Of a stretch of DNA of 64,000 bases, positions 1-7,358 are shown piece after piece. Origin of the DNA: VAXT01 sp963774625 (GTDB lineage: Bacteria; Actinomycetota; Thermoleophilia; Gaiellales; Gaiellaceae); NCBI GenBank assembly GCA_963774625.1, contig CAVZFQ010000014.1:1-64000 (forward strand), read 5' to 3'. How positions within the stretch are numbered: position 1 is the stretch's first letter; the number at the start of each line of letters is the position of its first letter. The notes under the pieces are model-generated. The model was not told where the DNA came from, did no database searches, and was given only the letters and a program-made list of their open reading frames with translations. The position numbers and the translations under genes were made by a program.

Positions 1-1908
1 GGCCTCACGCTCAATCTCACGAAGGTTCGCCTCGCGGGCGGCTCGCCCGACAAGGTGCTCGTGGGCGGCGGGTGTGCCGTTCGCCGTTCCGACGACGGTG
101 GTGACACCTTCATCCGGCTCCCGTTCTCGGCTCGCGACACCGGCTGTCCCGCCGGCGTTGCGTCCTTCTCGTTCCCGACGGACAGTACGGGCTACCTGCT
201 CCTCGCGGACTCTCGCGTCCTCAGCACTGCGGACGGCGGTCGCAGCTTCTCGCGCCGGACTGCCGTGCCGGGCGGGGCCAACGACATCCTCTGCACGGCT
301 GACAGGACGTGCTTCACGGTCGGTCAGTCGATTCAGCGGACCACCGACGGCGGGGTGTCCTGGACGCAGGTCGGCAGTGCCGCGGGGCAACCGCTCATTG
401 GAATCGAACGTGCCGATGCACTGACGCTCTACGCCGTCGGCTCGGCTCGAACCGTCGTCAAGAGCATCGACGGCGGCGCGACCTGGACGCGGAAGACCGT
501 GGGCAACAACGTGCCGGCAGCGAACTTCCGCACGATCCGCTGCGGTAGCCCGCTCCAGTGCCTCATCACTACGGAGGGCAACCAGCTCGTGCGGACGATC
601 GACGGCGGCGAGACGTTTTCGTCGGTCGTCCCGTCGAACGACGCGACGCATGGGGTTGCGTTCGCCGGAGCGAACCGGGCCGTCGCCGCAGGCGTCTTCG
701 GGAGCGCCGAGGTCTCGAGTGACGGCGGCGCTACCTGGTCGTCCGTCGGCAGCCGGATCGCCGGCGACTTCGGTGTCCTCGCGGCCGTGTCCGACTCAGT
801 CGCTTATGCGGGTGGTCGACAGGGCCTCCTCGCCAGGACCACGGACCATGGCCAGAGCTGGGCCAACGTCAGCCCGCCGACCGACACTGCGATCACCGCG
901 CTCGCCGGGTCCGGCGACCGGCTCTACGTCCTGGCCTCTGACCAGGCGCTCCAGCGCTCGGACAACGGCGGTCAGAGCTACAGCCTGCTGAACTCCGGGC
1001 GGGGGCCGTTCGCTGCGCTCCACGCCGTCGATCCGGATCGCCTCTTGCTCGTCGGATTCCGGGGCGTGACTCGCACGGCCGACGGCGGTGAGACCTTCCA
1101 GCAGGTCGCCGACCCGGACGTCCGCGGAGCGCTTCTCACAGCAGCCGATCGCGCCGGCAATGCCGTCGTCGTCTTCGGCGGTCAGCGTGCCGCGGTCTCG
1201 CTCGACGGTGGAATCGCCTGGACGAAGATCGCGCTGCCGCGGAAGCGGCTCGTCCGCGATCTCGACTTCGTCACGGCCCGGGCAGGGTTCGTGCTCGACA
1301 CCCGAGGCCGGCTCTGGAAGACGTCGAACGGCGGGCGCAAGTGGGTCGAGCTCACCTCGCTCGGCACCAACGCCGCGTACTCCCTCGAGTTCGTGGACGC
1401 GGCAACGGGCTACGTGGCGATCCCGGCCTTCAGCCTGCTTCGCAACCGCGGGCTCGTGCTCCGCACGGCCGACGGCGGTCGGAGCTGGCATCCGCAGCTC
1501 GTCGGCAAGGTCCTCGTGTCGTCGATCAGGACGGGCGGTGCGACCGACTACGCACTGCTCGGCGCCGAAGCCAGCCTGATCGCGACCACGACGCGGGGTG
1601 ACGTAGGCGGGCGATCGGTCCTGTCGGTGTCGGCTCGGCCTCGCGGCTTGAAGAAGCCGGGCGTCATCGCCGTCCGCGGCAAGCTGACCCCGGCAGACGG
1701 CGGCGAGGAGATCCTGGTCGCCCGGTTCTCCGCCGGCCGCTGGAGCACCCAGACGGCCGTCGCTGCCTCGAACGGCGCCTTCACCACCCGTTGGCGCCTG
1801 ACGCGCGACGCGCACTTCGTCGCGCAGGTGCTCGGCGACGCCGACCACGTCGGCGTCGGCACGCAGGCTCTCAAGGTCGGCGTGCGTCCTCCGAAGAAGC
1901 GGCGCTAG
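1..1908 (+). CDS. BNR/Asp-box repeat protein, 5' end outside window
   Basis: The frame is open from base 1, so the gene begins upstream and the GTG at 55 is probably internal. The 635 visible residues carry at least twelve Asp-box motifs (SDDGGDTF, TADGGRSF, TIDGGETF, TADGGRSW and variants) spaced about 40-50 residues apart. This is the signature of a sialidase/VPS10/Ycf48-type beta-propeller. The last ~100 residues (from about RGDVGGRSVLS) look like a beta-sandwich tail ending in a basic KKRR. No sialidase catalytic residues can be assigned, so an extracellular binding or scaffold role is more likely than an enzyme. A strong hairpin follows the stop. The family assignment is firm; the function is unknown. 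Confidence 0.75.
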   Translation, partial: GLTLNLTKVRLAGGSPDKVLVGGGCAVRRSDDGGDTFIRLPFSARDTGCPAGVASFSFPTDSTGYLLLADSRVLSTADGGRSFSRRTAVPGGANDILCTADRTCFTVGQSIQRTTDGGVSWTQVGSAAGQPLIGIERADALTLYAVGSARTVVKSIDGGATWTRKTVGNNVPAANFRTIRCGSPLQCLITTEGNQLVRTIDGGETFSSVVPSNDATHGVAFAGANRAVAAGVFGSAEVSSDGGATWSSVGSRIAGDFGVLAAVSDSVAYAGGRQGLLARTTDHGQSWANVSPPTDTAITALAGSGDRLYVLASDQALQRSDNGGQSYSLLNSGRGPFAALHAVDPDRLLLVGFRGVTRTADGGETFQQVADPDVRGALLTAADRAGNAVVVFGGQRAAVSLDGGIAWTKIALPRKRLVRDLDFVTARAGFVLDTRGRLWKTSNGGRKWVELTSLGTNAAYSLEFVDAATGYVAIPAFSLLRNRGLVLRTADGGRSWHPQLVGKVLVSSIRTGGATDYALLGAEASLIATTTRGDVGGRSVLSVSARPRGLKKPGVIAVRGKLTPADGGEEILVARFSAGRWSTQTAVAASNGAFTTRWRLTRDAHFVAQVLGDADHVGVGTQALKVGVRPPKKRR

Positions 1909-1919
1909 CCGCGTACAGG

Positions 1920-1952
1920 CAGGGGCCGGCCCGGTGGGCGGGCCGGCCCCTG
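1920..1952 (+). terminator. GC-rich hairpin terminator after the repeat protein
   Basis: A perfect 14-bp inverted repeat (1920-1933 with 1939-1952, 5-nt loop GTGGG) lies 11 bp after the stop of the repeat protein and 22 bp before folP. It lacks a long T tract (TTCCTGTC follows), as is common for terminators in high-GC actinobacteria. It separates the repeat protein from the folate genes. Confidence 0.7.
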
Positions 1953-1974
1953 TTCCTGTCGTAACCTCTCGGAA

Positions 1975-2793
1975 ATGAGCGGGCCATCGATCGAGGAACG
2001 TTTTCCGCGGCCGTCCGTGATGGGGGTGGTCAACGTCACCCCGGACTCGTTCTCTGACGGCGGCGTGAACCTCGCCCCTGAGACCGCAATCGCGACGGCA
2101 CGCCGGATGGTCGAGGAAGGGGCTGCGATCGTCGACGTGGGGGGCGAGTCGACACGCCCCGGGGCGAGCCCGGTCTCGCTGGACGACGAGCTGCAACGCG
2201 TCGTCCCCGTGCTCGAGGCGCTGCAGGGCGACGTGCCCGTCTCGATCGACACGGCCAAGGCCGACGTCGCCCGGCGCGCGCTGGCCCTCGAAGCCGAGCT
2301 CGTCAACGACGTGACCGCGTTGCGGGGCGAACCAGAGCTCGCCGGCGTCGTCGCCGAGTCCGGCGCCTACCTGTGCCTGATGCACATGCTCGGCGAGCCG
2401 CGGACGATGCAGGTCGGCCCACGGTACGACGACGTCGTCTCCGAGGTCGCGGCGTTTCTCGAGCAGCGGCTCCAGTTCGCCGTCGACGCGGGTGTGGCCG
2501 AGGATCGCATCTGCCTCGATCCCGGCTTCGGGTTCGGCAAGACCGTCGAGCACAACTTCGAGCTGTTGCGGCGGCTCGACGAGATCGTCGCGCTCGGGCG
2601 GCCGGTCGTCGTCGGCATCTCGCGCAAGCGCTCGCTCGGGCGTATCCTCGGCGATCCCGAGGCGACCACCGGCCCCTTGTCGGCGAGCCTCGCGGCAGCC
2701 GTGATGGCCTACGACAGAGGAGCGACGATCCTGCGCGTCCACGACGTCCGCGAGACCGTCGAGGCGCTGACCGTCGCCGAGGCCGCCTCGTGA
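1975..2793 (+). CDS. folP: dihydropteroate synthase
   Basis: Cytosolic folate enzyme that condenses 6-hydroxymethyl-7,8-dihydropterin pyrophosphate with p-aminobenzoate; it is the sulfonamide target. The 272 residues show the DHPS signatures in order: NVTPDSFSDGG near residue 20, DVGGESTRPGA near 60, SIDTAK near 90, DPGFGFGKT near 180, GISRKRS near 215 and a C-terminal LRVHDV. Length is normal. The ATG at 1975 follows the terminator at 1920-1952, so a promoter probably sits just upstream or in the 5' end. The stop TGA overlaps the GTG of folB (GTGA), implying translational coupling. Confidence 0.97.
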   Translation: MSGPSIEERFPRPSVMGVVNVTPDSFSDGGVNLAPETAIATARRMVEEGAAIVDVGGESTRPGASPVSLDDELQRVVPVLEALQGDVPVSIDTAKADVARRALALEAELVNDVTALRGEPELAGVVAESGAYLCLMHMLGEPRTMQVGPRYDDVVSEVAAFLEQRLQFAVDAGVAEDRICLDPGFGFGKTVEHNFELLRRLDEIVALGRPVVVGISRKRSLGRILGDPEATTGPLSASLAAAVMAYDRGATILRVHDVRETVEALTVAEAAS

Positions 2794-3143
2794 TCGTCGA
2801 GCTGGAAGGCCTCGAGGTGTTCGGCCGCCACGGTGTTCTCGAGGACGAGCGCCGTGACGGGCGCACCTTTTTCTACGACATCTCGCTCGAGGTGTCCGAG
2901 GCGGCCCTCTCCGACCGGCTGGAAGACGCGGTCGACTACCGCGAGGTGGCGGCCTGCGTGCAGGAGGTCTCGGACGGCAGGCAGTTCCAGCTCATCGAGG
3001 CCCTCGCCGGCGCAGTCGCAGATGCAATCGCAGAGCGGTTCCCCGTCGCGCACGTCCGCGTCCGCGTCCGCAAGCCGGATCCGAGGCCGGCGGGGCTCCC
3101 CGTCGCGTACTCGGCAGCTATCGCCGAGCGCGCGGGGTCTTGA
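2790..3143 (+). CDS. folB: dihydroneopterin aldolase
   Basis: Converts 7,8-dihydroneopterin to 6-hydroxymethyldihydropterin and glycolaldehyde, the step before FolK and FolP. The 117-aa protein has the family opening LEGLEVFGRHGVLEDE, the central VDYREV segment, LIEALAG (active-site Glu region) and the C-terminal VRVRVRKPDPRP. The start is the GTG at 2790, inside the folP stop (GTGA). The last 26 bp overlap the 3' end of a convergent secreted protease, so the fol operon is interrupted before folK. Confidence 0.95.
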   Translation: MIVELEGLEVFGRHGVLEDERRDGRTFFYDISLEVSEAALSDRLEDAVDYREVAACVQEVSDGRQFQLIEALAGAVADAIAERFPVAHVRVRVRKPDPRPAGLPVAYSAAIAERAGS

Positions 3144-4737
3144 TCGCCGCGGTCGAGACCGTGAGCTTGTAGCTGACCGCGCCGACGCGGCGCACGGGCG
3201 GGGACGAGCCCAGGTAGGCCTCGAGGTAGTAGTACGCGCCGCGCTTCGCCGTGTTCCGGACGCGCACGGTCTCTCGGCGCGTGCCGGGCTTCTCGGAGAG
3301 GGCCTTCAGATCGCGCCGCCGCAGGCTGCCGCTCTCGAACACATTGATTGTTCGCGGCCCCCAGAACGCGAGGTCGACGTCTGCTGTGGGCGAGATCGTG
3401 ATCGCGGTCACCCGGCGACCGGCGACCCAGATCCTGTAGACGTCGCGCTGGTCCTCACCGAAGTCGAGCCGCGCACGCAGGGTTGCCCGTAGCCGGCGTG
3501 GCGAGTTCAGCGGCGGATCGCCCTGGCGAAAGAGCCGCTTGGGCTTGATGTGGTCGACATCGTCGTTCGGCTCGTTCGGGTCGGGAGGGAGGGGCGCGGC
3601 AGTGAGCGCGCGGGGAATGTCGAGCCGCCCGAAGCCCGTGAAGGGATCGAAGCCGGGCGCCTCGATGTCCTGGGCGCTCGAGCGCATGAGATCGAACAGC
3701 TGCGTGACCCCGAGCGTCGGCCGCGCGGTCCAGACCCACGCGGCGGCGCCGGCTGTGAGCGGGGTCGCGAAGCTCGTTCCGCTGTGCGATGCATAGGCCG
3801 CCGGCGGCACCGCCACCGGGATCGCCTGGCCGGGTGCGGCGAGGTCGACGTAGGGGGATCCGCTCGAGAAGGAAGCGGGGCGCCCGGTCTGGTCGATGGC
3901 CCCGATGGTGAGCACGTGCGGAAGGCTGGCCGGATACTCGAGCGGGCTGCCGTGGAAGCGGTCGTTCCCCGAGGCCGCCACGACCAGTGAGCCAGATCCG
4001 AACGCAACGGCCACGATCGCCTCGAGCAGCGGATCGCGCGAGAGCGATCCGAGGCTGAGGTTGATGACACCGGGTCCGCGGCGGAGCGCCGTGTCGATGC
4101 CTGTGACGACGCCCGACACCGAGATGCCCGGCCCGTCCGGGCTCGCGTCCCAGATTTGCAGCGCGGCCTGGGGGTAGACCCCGACGATCCCCTGCGCATT
4201 CGGCACAGCGGCGATCGTGGACGCGACTGCCGTCCCGTGATCCTCGGTCTGCCCGACGACCGACTGGGGGTTCAGCGTGATCGTCGACGGCCGCCCCGCG
4301 AACTCCGGATGGGTCAGGTCGACCCCCGTGTCGACGACGGTCACGGGCTTTCCGGGGCCGGGGGGCTCCACCGTGCCCGCGCCGATCGAAGCGATCCACC
4401 ACTGGCTCGGCACGAGCGGGTCTCCGGAGGTGAAGTGCGTGGCGGTCGGGATGAAGCGGTCCGGCTCGACGAGGTCTGCGAGCGGAGCTACGCGCAGCGC
4501 CGACCGGCTCGTCAGGCGCCAGACCGGAAGGCTGTAGGCGATGCGGACGCCACCGGCCCGACGGAGCTGGGCTGCGGCTCGCGCATCATGGGCGAGCACC
4601 AGGGCGTGCGAGTGGGCGAGAAGCTCCTCGCGCTCGGTCGACGAGAGCGTCGCGGGCGTGGCAGAGGCCGACCACACGAGCGCAGCCACCGATCCAGCGA
4701 TGAGGGTCACCCCGAAACCTCTCAACCAAGACAACAT
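3118..4737 (-). CDS. secreted S8 (subtilisin-like) serine protease
   Basis: Secreted or membrane-tethered endopeptidase. The 539-aa product opens with a signal peptide or anchor (hydrophobic core about residues 8-26). The S8 catalytic residues are in order: Asp136 in VVDTGVD, His167 in EDHGTAVAS, the oxyanion Asn258 in AASGND, and Ser322 in SGTSFATPL. About 150 residues follow, resembling a pre-peptidase C-terminal (PPC) beta domain. I chose the ATG at 4737; an in-frame ATG at 4752 would overlap the folK start. The gene runs antisense between folB and folK, overlapping folB at its 3' end and starting 9 bp from folK. HGTAVAS differs slightly from the usual HGTHVAG. Confidence 0.9.
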   Translation of the reverse strand: MLSWLRGFGVTLIAGSVAALVWSASATPATLSSTEREELLAHSHALVLAHDARAAAQLRRAGGVRIAYSLPVWRLTSRSALRVAPLADLVEPDRFIPTATHFTSGDPLVPSQWWIASIGAGTVEPPGPGKPVTVVDTGVDLTHPEFAGRPSTITLNPQSVVGQTEDHGTAVASTIAAVPNAQGIVGVYPQAALQIWDASPDGPGISVSGVVTGIDTALRRGPGVINLSLGSLSRDPLLEAIVAVAFGSGSLVVAASGNDRFHGSPLEYPASLPHVLTIGAIDQTGRPASFSSGSPYVDLAAPGQAIPVAVPPAAYASHSGTSFATPLTAGAAAWVWTARPTLGVTQLFDLMRSSAQDIEAPGFDPFTGFGRLDIPRALTAAPLPPDPNEPNDDVDHIKPKRLFRQGDPPLNSPRRLRATLRARLDFGEDQRDVYRIWVAGRRVTAITISPTADVDLAFWGPRTINVFESGSLRRRDLKALSEKPGTRRETVRVRNTAKRGAYYYLEAYLGSSPPVRRVGAVSYKLTVSTAAIKTPRARR

Positions 4738-4746
4738 AGCCACAAC

Positions 4747-5205
4747 ATGCATACGGCTTACATCGGCATCGGCTCGAACCTGGGCGAGCGCGAACTGACG
4801 ATCCGCGACGCGCTCGAGCTCCTCGCGGCCGATCCCGAGCTCGAGGTCGAGGCCGTTTCCTCGATTCGCGAGACCGAGCCCGTTGGCGTGCTCGACCAGC
4901 CGCGTTTCCTCAACGCAGCCATCCGGCTGGCGACCGAGCTCGCTCCACAGCCCCTCCTGGAGCGCCTGCTGGCCGTGGAGCAGGAGCTTGGACGCGTTCG
5001 GACGGGTCAGCGCTATGGCCCGCGGACGATCGACCTGGACCTCCTGCTCTACGGAGACGAGATCGTCGACGAACCAGGCCTGCGCGTGCCGCACCCCCGA
5101 CTCGCCGAGCGCCGTTTCGTGCTCGAGCCGCTCGCCGAGCTCGATCCCGGCCTCGTCGTCCCAGGTCTGGGGCCGATTCAGGCCTTGCTCTCAGAGCTAG
5201 AATGA
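4747..5205 (+). CDS. folK: HPPK, 6-hydroxymethyl-7,8-dihydropterin pyrophosphokinase
   Basis: Transfers pyrophosphate from ATP to 6-hydroxymethyldihydropterin, making the FolP substrate. The 152 residues have the family signatures YIGIGSNLGER at the N-terminus, QPRFLNAA near residue 55, LLAVEQELGR, and RYGPRTIDLDLLLYG carrying the metal-binding DxD. The ATG at 4747 is the only start consistent with the family N-terminus and has no clear Shine-Dalgarno. The promoter must overlap the 5' end of the divergent protease gene. The stop lies only 4 bp before the left arm of the structured leader at 5210-5371. Confidence 0.95.
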   Translation: MHTAYIGIGSNLGERELTIRDALELLAADPELEVEAVSSIRETEPVGVLDQPRFLNAAIRLATELAPQPLLERLLAVEQELGRVRTGQRYGPRTIDLDLLLYGDEIVDEPGLRVPHPRLAERRFVLEPLAELDPGLVVPGLGPIQALLSELE

Positions 5206-5209
5206 TCTC

Positions 5210-5371
5210 GTGGCCCTCCCGGCAACATCTGGTGGCGCCCGGCTCGCTATCACGCTGCGCCAGGCCGCGTCCTCAGTCGCGCCCGGGCTGGTCAGCCCGA
5301 GCGCTCCCTGCGTCCTTGCCTGGCTTGGTGCTAGCGACCCGGGCATCCATCAATGTCACCGGGAGGGCCAC
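5210..5371 (+). promoter_or_regulatory. structured 5' leader sequestering the DUF2469 ribosome binding site
   Basis: The folK-DUF2469 gap is a 162-nt element closed by a perfect 13-bp stem (5210-5222 with 5359-5371). Inside are a hairpin 5233-5238/5257-5262 (TGGCGC/GCGCCA) and a hairpin 5279-5304 (10 bp with one mismatch, GGTC loop). The right arm of the closing stem contains GGGAGGG, the ribosome binding site 5 nt before the ATG at 5373, so the closed form should block translation. I do not recognise it as a known riboswitch. A small mobile element with terminal repeats is the alternative, but no target duplication flanks it. Confidence 0.6.
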
Positions 5372-5372
5372 T

Positions 5373-5738
5373 ATGTCGCACATCGACGAGCTCGACGAAT
5401 TCGAGGCCGAGCTCGAGCTTCGGCTCAAGCGCGAGTACTCAGACGTCTTCGGCCTCTTCCGCTTCTGCGTGCTCACGCAGGACGCGACGTATCTCTGCAA
5501 CAAGCTCGACCTGAACTACGCGCCCCAGCCGAGCTACCCCTTCTACCACCTGAAAATGGAAGACGTCTGGGTCTGGGACAAGAACCGCCCCACGCGGATC
5601 GTCCCCAAGGCCGAGATCTACACCTCGAGCGATGTGACGGTGGAAGAGCTGACCCGCGAGGGCGAAGAGCCGAAGCTGACCGCCGAGGCGCTCGCCGAGC
5701 GGATCGGCGAGTCGCTGCGCACCGACGACGACGTCTAG
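5373..5738 (+). CDS. DUF2469 family protein
   Basis: Small cytosolic actinobacterial protein of unknown function (121 aa), family of Mycobacterium tuberculosis Rv2901c. The diagnostic pieces are FEAELELRLKREYSDVFGLF at residues 8-27, an aromatic middle with YPFYHLKMEDVWVWDK (family: DAWVWD), then NRPTRIVPKAEIYTSSDV (family: YRPARFVKQVRV). The ATG at 5373 has GGGAGGG 5 nt upstream, but that site is paired in the 5210-5371 structure. The frame is open upstream to 5202, but the extension reads as low-complexity Arg/Ser/Pro and is not part of the family. The tail is acidic. It is followed after 4 bp by coaX. Confidence 0.85.
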   Translation: MSHIDELDEFEAELELRLKREYSDVFGLFRFCVLTQDATYLCNKLDLNYAPQPSYPFYHLKMEDVWVWDKNRPTRIVPKAEIYTSSDVTVEELTREGEEPKLTAEALAERIGESLRTDDDV

Positions 5739-5742
5739 CTAA

Positions 5743-6501
5743 TTGCTGCTCGCCGTCGACTGCGGTAACACGCAGACGGTCTTCGGGCTCTACGACGGCG
5801 ATCGTCTGATCGAGCAGTGGCGGGTGGCGACCGAGCCGACGCGCACCGGGGACGAGCTCGGGACGCTGATCGGCGACCTCGTCGATCTCGACCAGGTCAC
5901 GGGGGTCTGCCTCTCTTCGACCGTGCCGTCGTTGATCCGCGAGTACGAGCTCTTCGCTGAGCGCTGGGCGAAAGCGCCCCTACTGAGCGTCGGCCCCGGC
6001 GCACGGACCGGCATCGCCATCCGGTACGACGACCCGCGTGAAGTGGGGCCCGATCGGATCGCCAACTCCGTGGCCGCAAGGGACCGGTACGGATCGCCAT
6101 GCATCGTCGTCGACTTCGGCACGTCGACGAACTTCGACGTCGTCTCGGCCGACGGGGAGTACGTGGGCGGCGTGCTCGCGCCGGGGATCGAGATCTCGAT
6201 GGAGGCGCTCTTCGCACGGGCGGCGCGGCTGACGAAGGTCGACTTCGTCGAGCCGGAGACGGTGATCGGGAAGACGACCACGCAGGCGCTGCAGTCAGGC
6301 GTCGTCTACGGCTTCGCCGGCCAGGTGGACGGGATCGTGGACCGCATCCGCGCCGAGGTGGGGAGCGAGGCGCGTGTGATCGCGACGGGCGGTCTCGCCG
6401 ATCTGATCGCGCCGCACGCAAGGACGATCGAGAAGGTCGATCCCGACCTCACGCTCGAAGGTTTACGCATCGTCTGGGCTCGGAATAACGCGCCAACCTG
6501 A
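5743..6501 (+). CDS. coaX: type III pantothenate kinase
   Basis: First committed step of coenzyme A synthesis, ATP-dependent phosphorylation of pantothenate. The 252 aa show the ASKHA-fold motifs: LAVDCGNTQTVFGLYDG at the N-terminus (phosphate 1), GPDRIANSVAA near residue 100, VVDFGTSTNFD near 125 (phosphate 2, catalytic Asp) and IATGGLADLIAP near 210 (adenosine). The family opens right at this Asp motif, so the TTG at 5743 is the only reasonable start. It sits 4 bp after the DUF2469 stop and is probably co-transcribed with that gene, so it may share its leader control. Confidence 0.95.
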   Translation: MLLAVDCGNTQTVFGLYDGDRLIEQWRVATEPTRTGDELGTLIGDLVDLDQVTGVCLSSTVPSLIREYELFAERWAKAPLLSVGPGARTGIAIRYDDPREVGPDRIANSVAARDRYGSPCIVVDFGTSTNFDVVSADGEYVGGVLAPGIEISMEALFARAARLTKVDFVEPETVIGKTTTQALQSGVVYGFAGQVDGIVDRIRAEVGSEARVIATGGLADLIAPHARTIEKVDPDLTLEGLRIVWARNNAPT

Positions 6502-6534
6502 GAGCAATTCACTACTAGAGAAGGGGGTCCGTCG

Positions 6535-7320
6535 ATGGTCTTAGCCGACGTCGACATTTCACAGAGCATCCAGCGGATGCTCACGGAGTTCTTCGCGTTC
6601 ATTCCTGAGTTTCTGGCTGCAATCGCGATTCTGATCATCGGTTATTTGATCGCCAAGGTGATCGGCAATGTGGTCGCTCGCGTCCTCGGACGTGCCGGCC
6701 TCGACACCACTGTGACCACCGGTCAGACCGGCATGTGGGTTCAGAAGGTGACTTCGAGCCCGTCGCGGCTCGTCGGGAAGCTGGCCTTCTGGGCAGTCTT
6801 GCTCGGTGCCATCTCGCTGGCCGTCTCGGTGCTGGGCATCAACGCCCTGACCGAGTTCGTGGGCGCGATCTTCGCGTACCTGCCGAACGTGATCGCCGCA
6901 GTGCTCATCTTCCTGGTTGCGGGAGCGATCGCCGCCGGCGTCGCCACCCTCGCCACGAAGTTCATGGGCGACACACCGACCGGAAAGGTCGTCGCCACGG
7001 TGGCGCCGATCCTGGTCATGACGATCGCGACGTTCATGATCCTCGAGCAGTTGAAGATCGCTCACGACATCGTCGTGACGACCTACACGTTGCTGCTCGG
7101 TGCGGTCGCGCTCGGCTCGGCGCTCGCCTTCGGCCTCGGAGGTCGCGACGTGGCGGCCCGGATGCTGGAGGGCGCGTACCTGAAGGGCCAGCAGAACAAG
7201 GAGCAGATCAAGCAGGACCTCGCGCAGGGCAAGGAGCAGGCCCAGCGGGAGGCAGAGCAAAGGAAGGACGAGCTGGAGAGGGGCCAGATGGCCCAGGACC
7301 TCGCCACCGAGGTCCGCTAG
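6535..7320 (+). CDS. TM-helix (CmpX/MscS-like) membrane protein
   Basis: Integral membrane protein, 261 aa, with the conserved TM_helix repeat of mechanosensitive-channel relatives: FIPEFLAAIAILIIGYLIAK (residues ~22-41) and later AYLPNVIAAVLIFLVAGAIA. Further membrane helices lie near 75-95, 160-175 and 185-205. The last ~50 residues (GQQNKEQIKQDLAQGKEQAQ onward) form a charged, probably coiled-coil cytosolic tail. The beta domain of true MscS is not visible, so ion conduction is uncertain. The ATG at 6535 follows a good Shine-Dalgarno (GAAGGGGG). It is monocistronic, ending at the hairpin at 7328-7354. Confidence 0.75.
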   Translation: MVLADVDISQSIQRMLTEFFAFIPEFLAAIAILIIGYLIAKVIGNVVARVLGRAGLDTTVTTGQTGMWVQKVTSSPSRLVGKLAFWAVLLGAISLAVSVLGINALTEFVGAIFAYLPNVIAAVLIFLVAGAIAAGVATLATKFMGDTPTGKVVATVAPILVMTIATFMILEQLKIAHDIVVTTYTLLLGAVALGSALAFGLGGRDVAARMLEGAYLKGQQNKEQIKQDLAQGKEQAQREAEQRKDELERGQMAQDLATEVR

Positions 7321-7327
7321 TCGTCGC

Positions 7328-7354
7328 GAGAGGGGCGGCTCCGGCCGCCCTCTC
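7328..7354. terminator. bidirectional hairpin between convergent genes
   Basis: GAGAGGGGCGGC (7328-7339) pairs with GCCGCCCTCTC (7344-7354): an 11-bp stem with one bulged G and a 4-nt loop. It lies 7 bp after the membrane protein stop and 4 bp from the dusB stop on the other strand, the expected place for a shared terminator. Confidence 0.65.
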
Positions 7355-7358
7355 CGCT

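Noticed and set aside
796..2742. Long open frame on the minus strand across the repeat protein and folP
   Set aside because: It is antisense to two clear genes, is rich in Arg/Gly/Ala with no domain, and arises from GC-biased third positions.
5210..5371. Small transposon-like element (MITE) or known riboswitch
   Set aside because: The 13-bp terminal repeats fit a MITE but no target-site duplication flanks them, and the right arm is the functional ribosome site. SAM, SAH, cobalamin and c-di-GMP consensus cores are absent.
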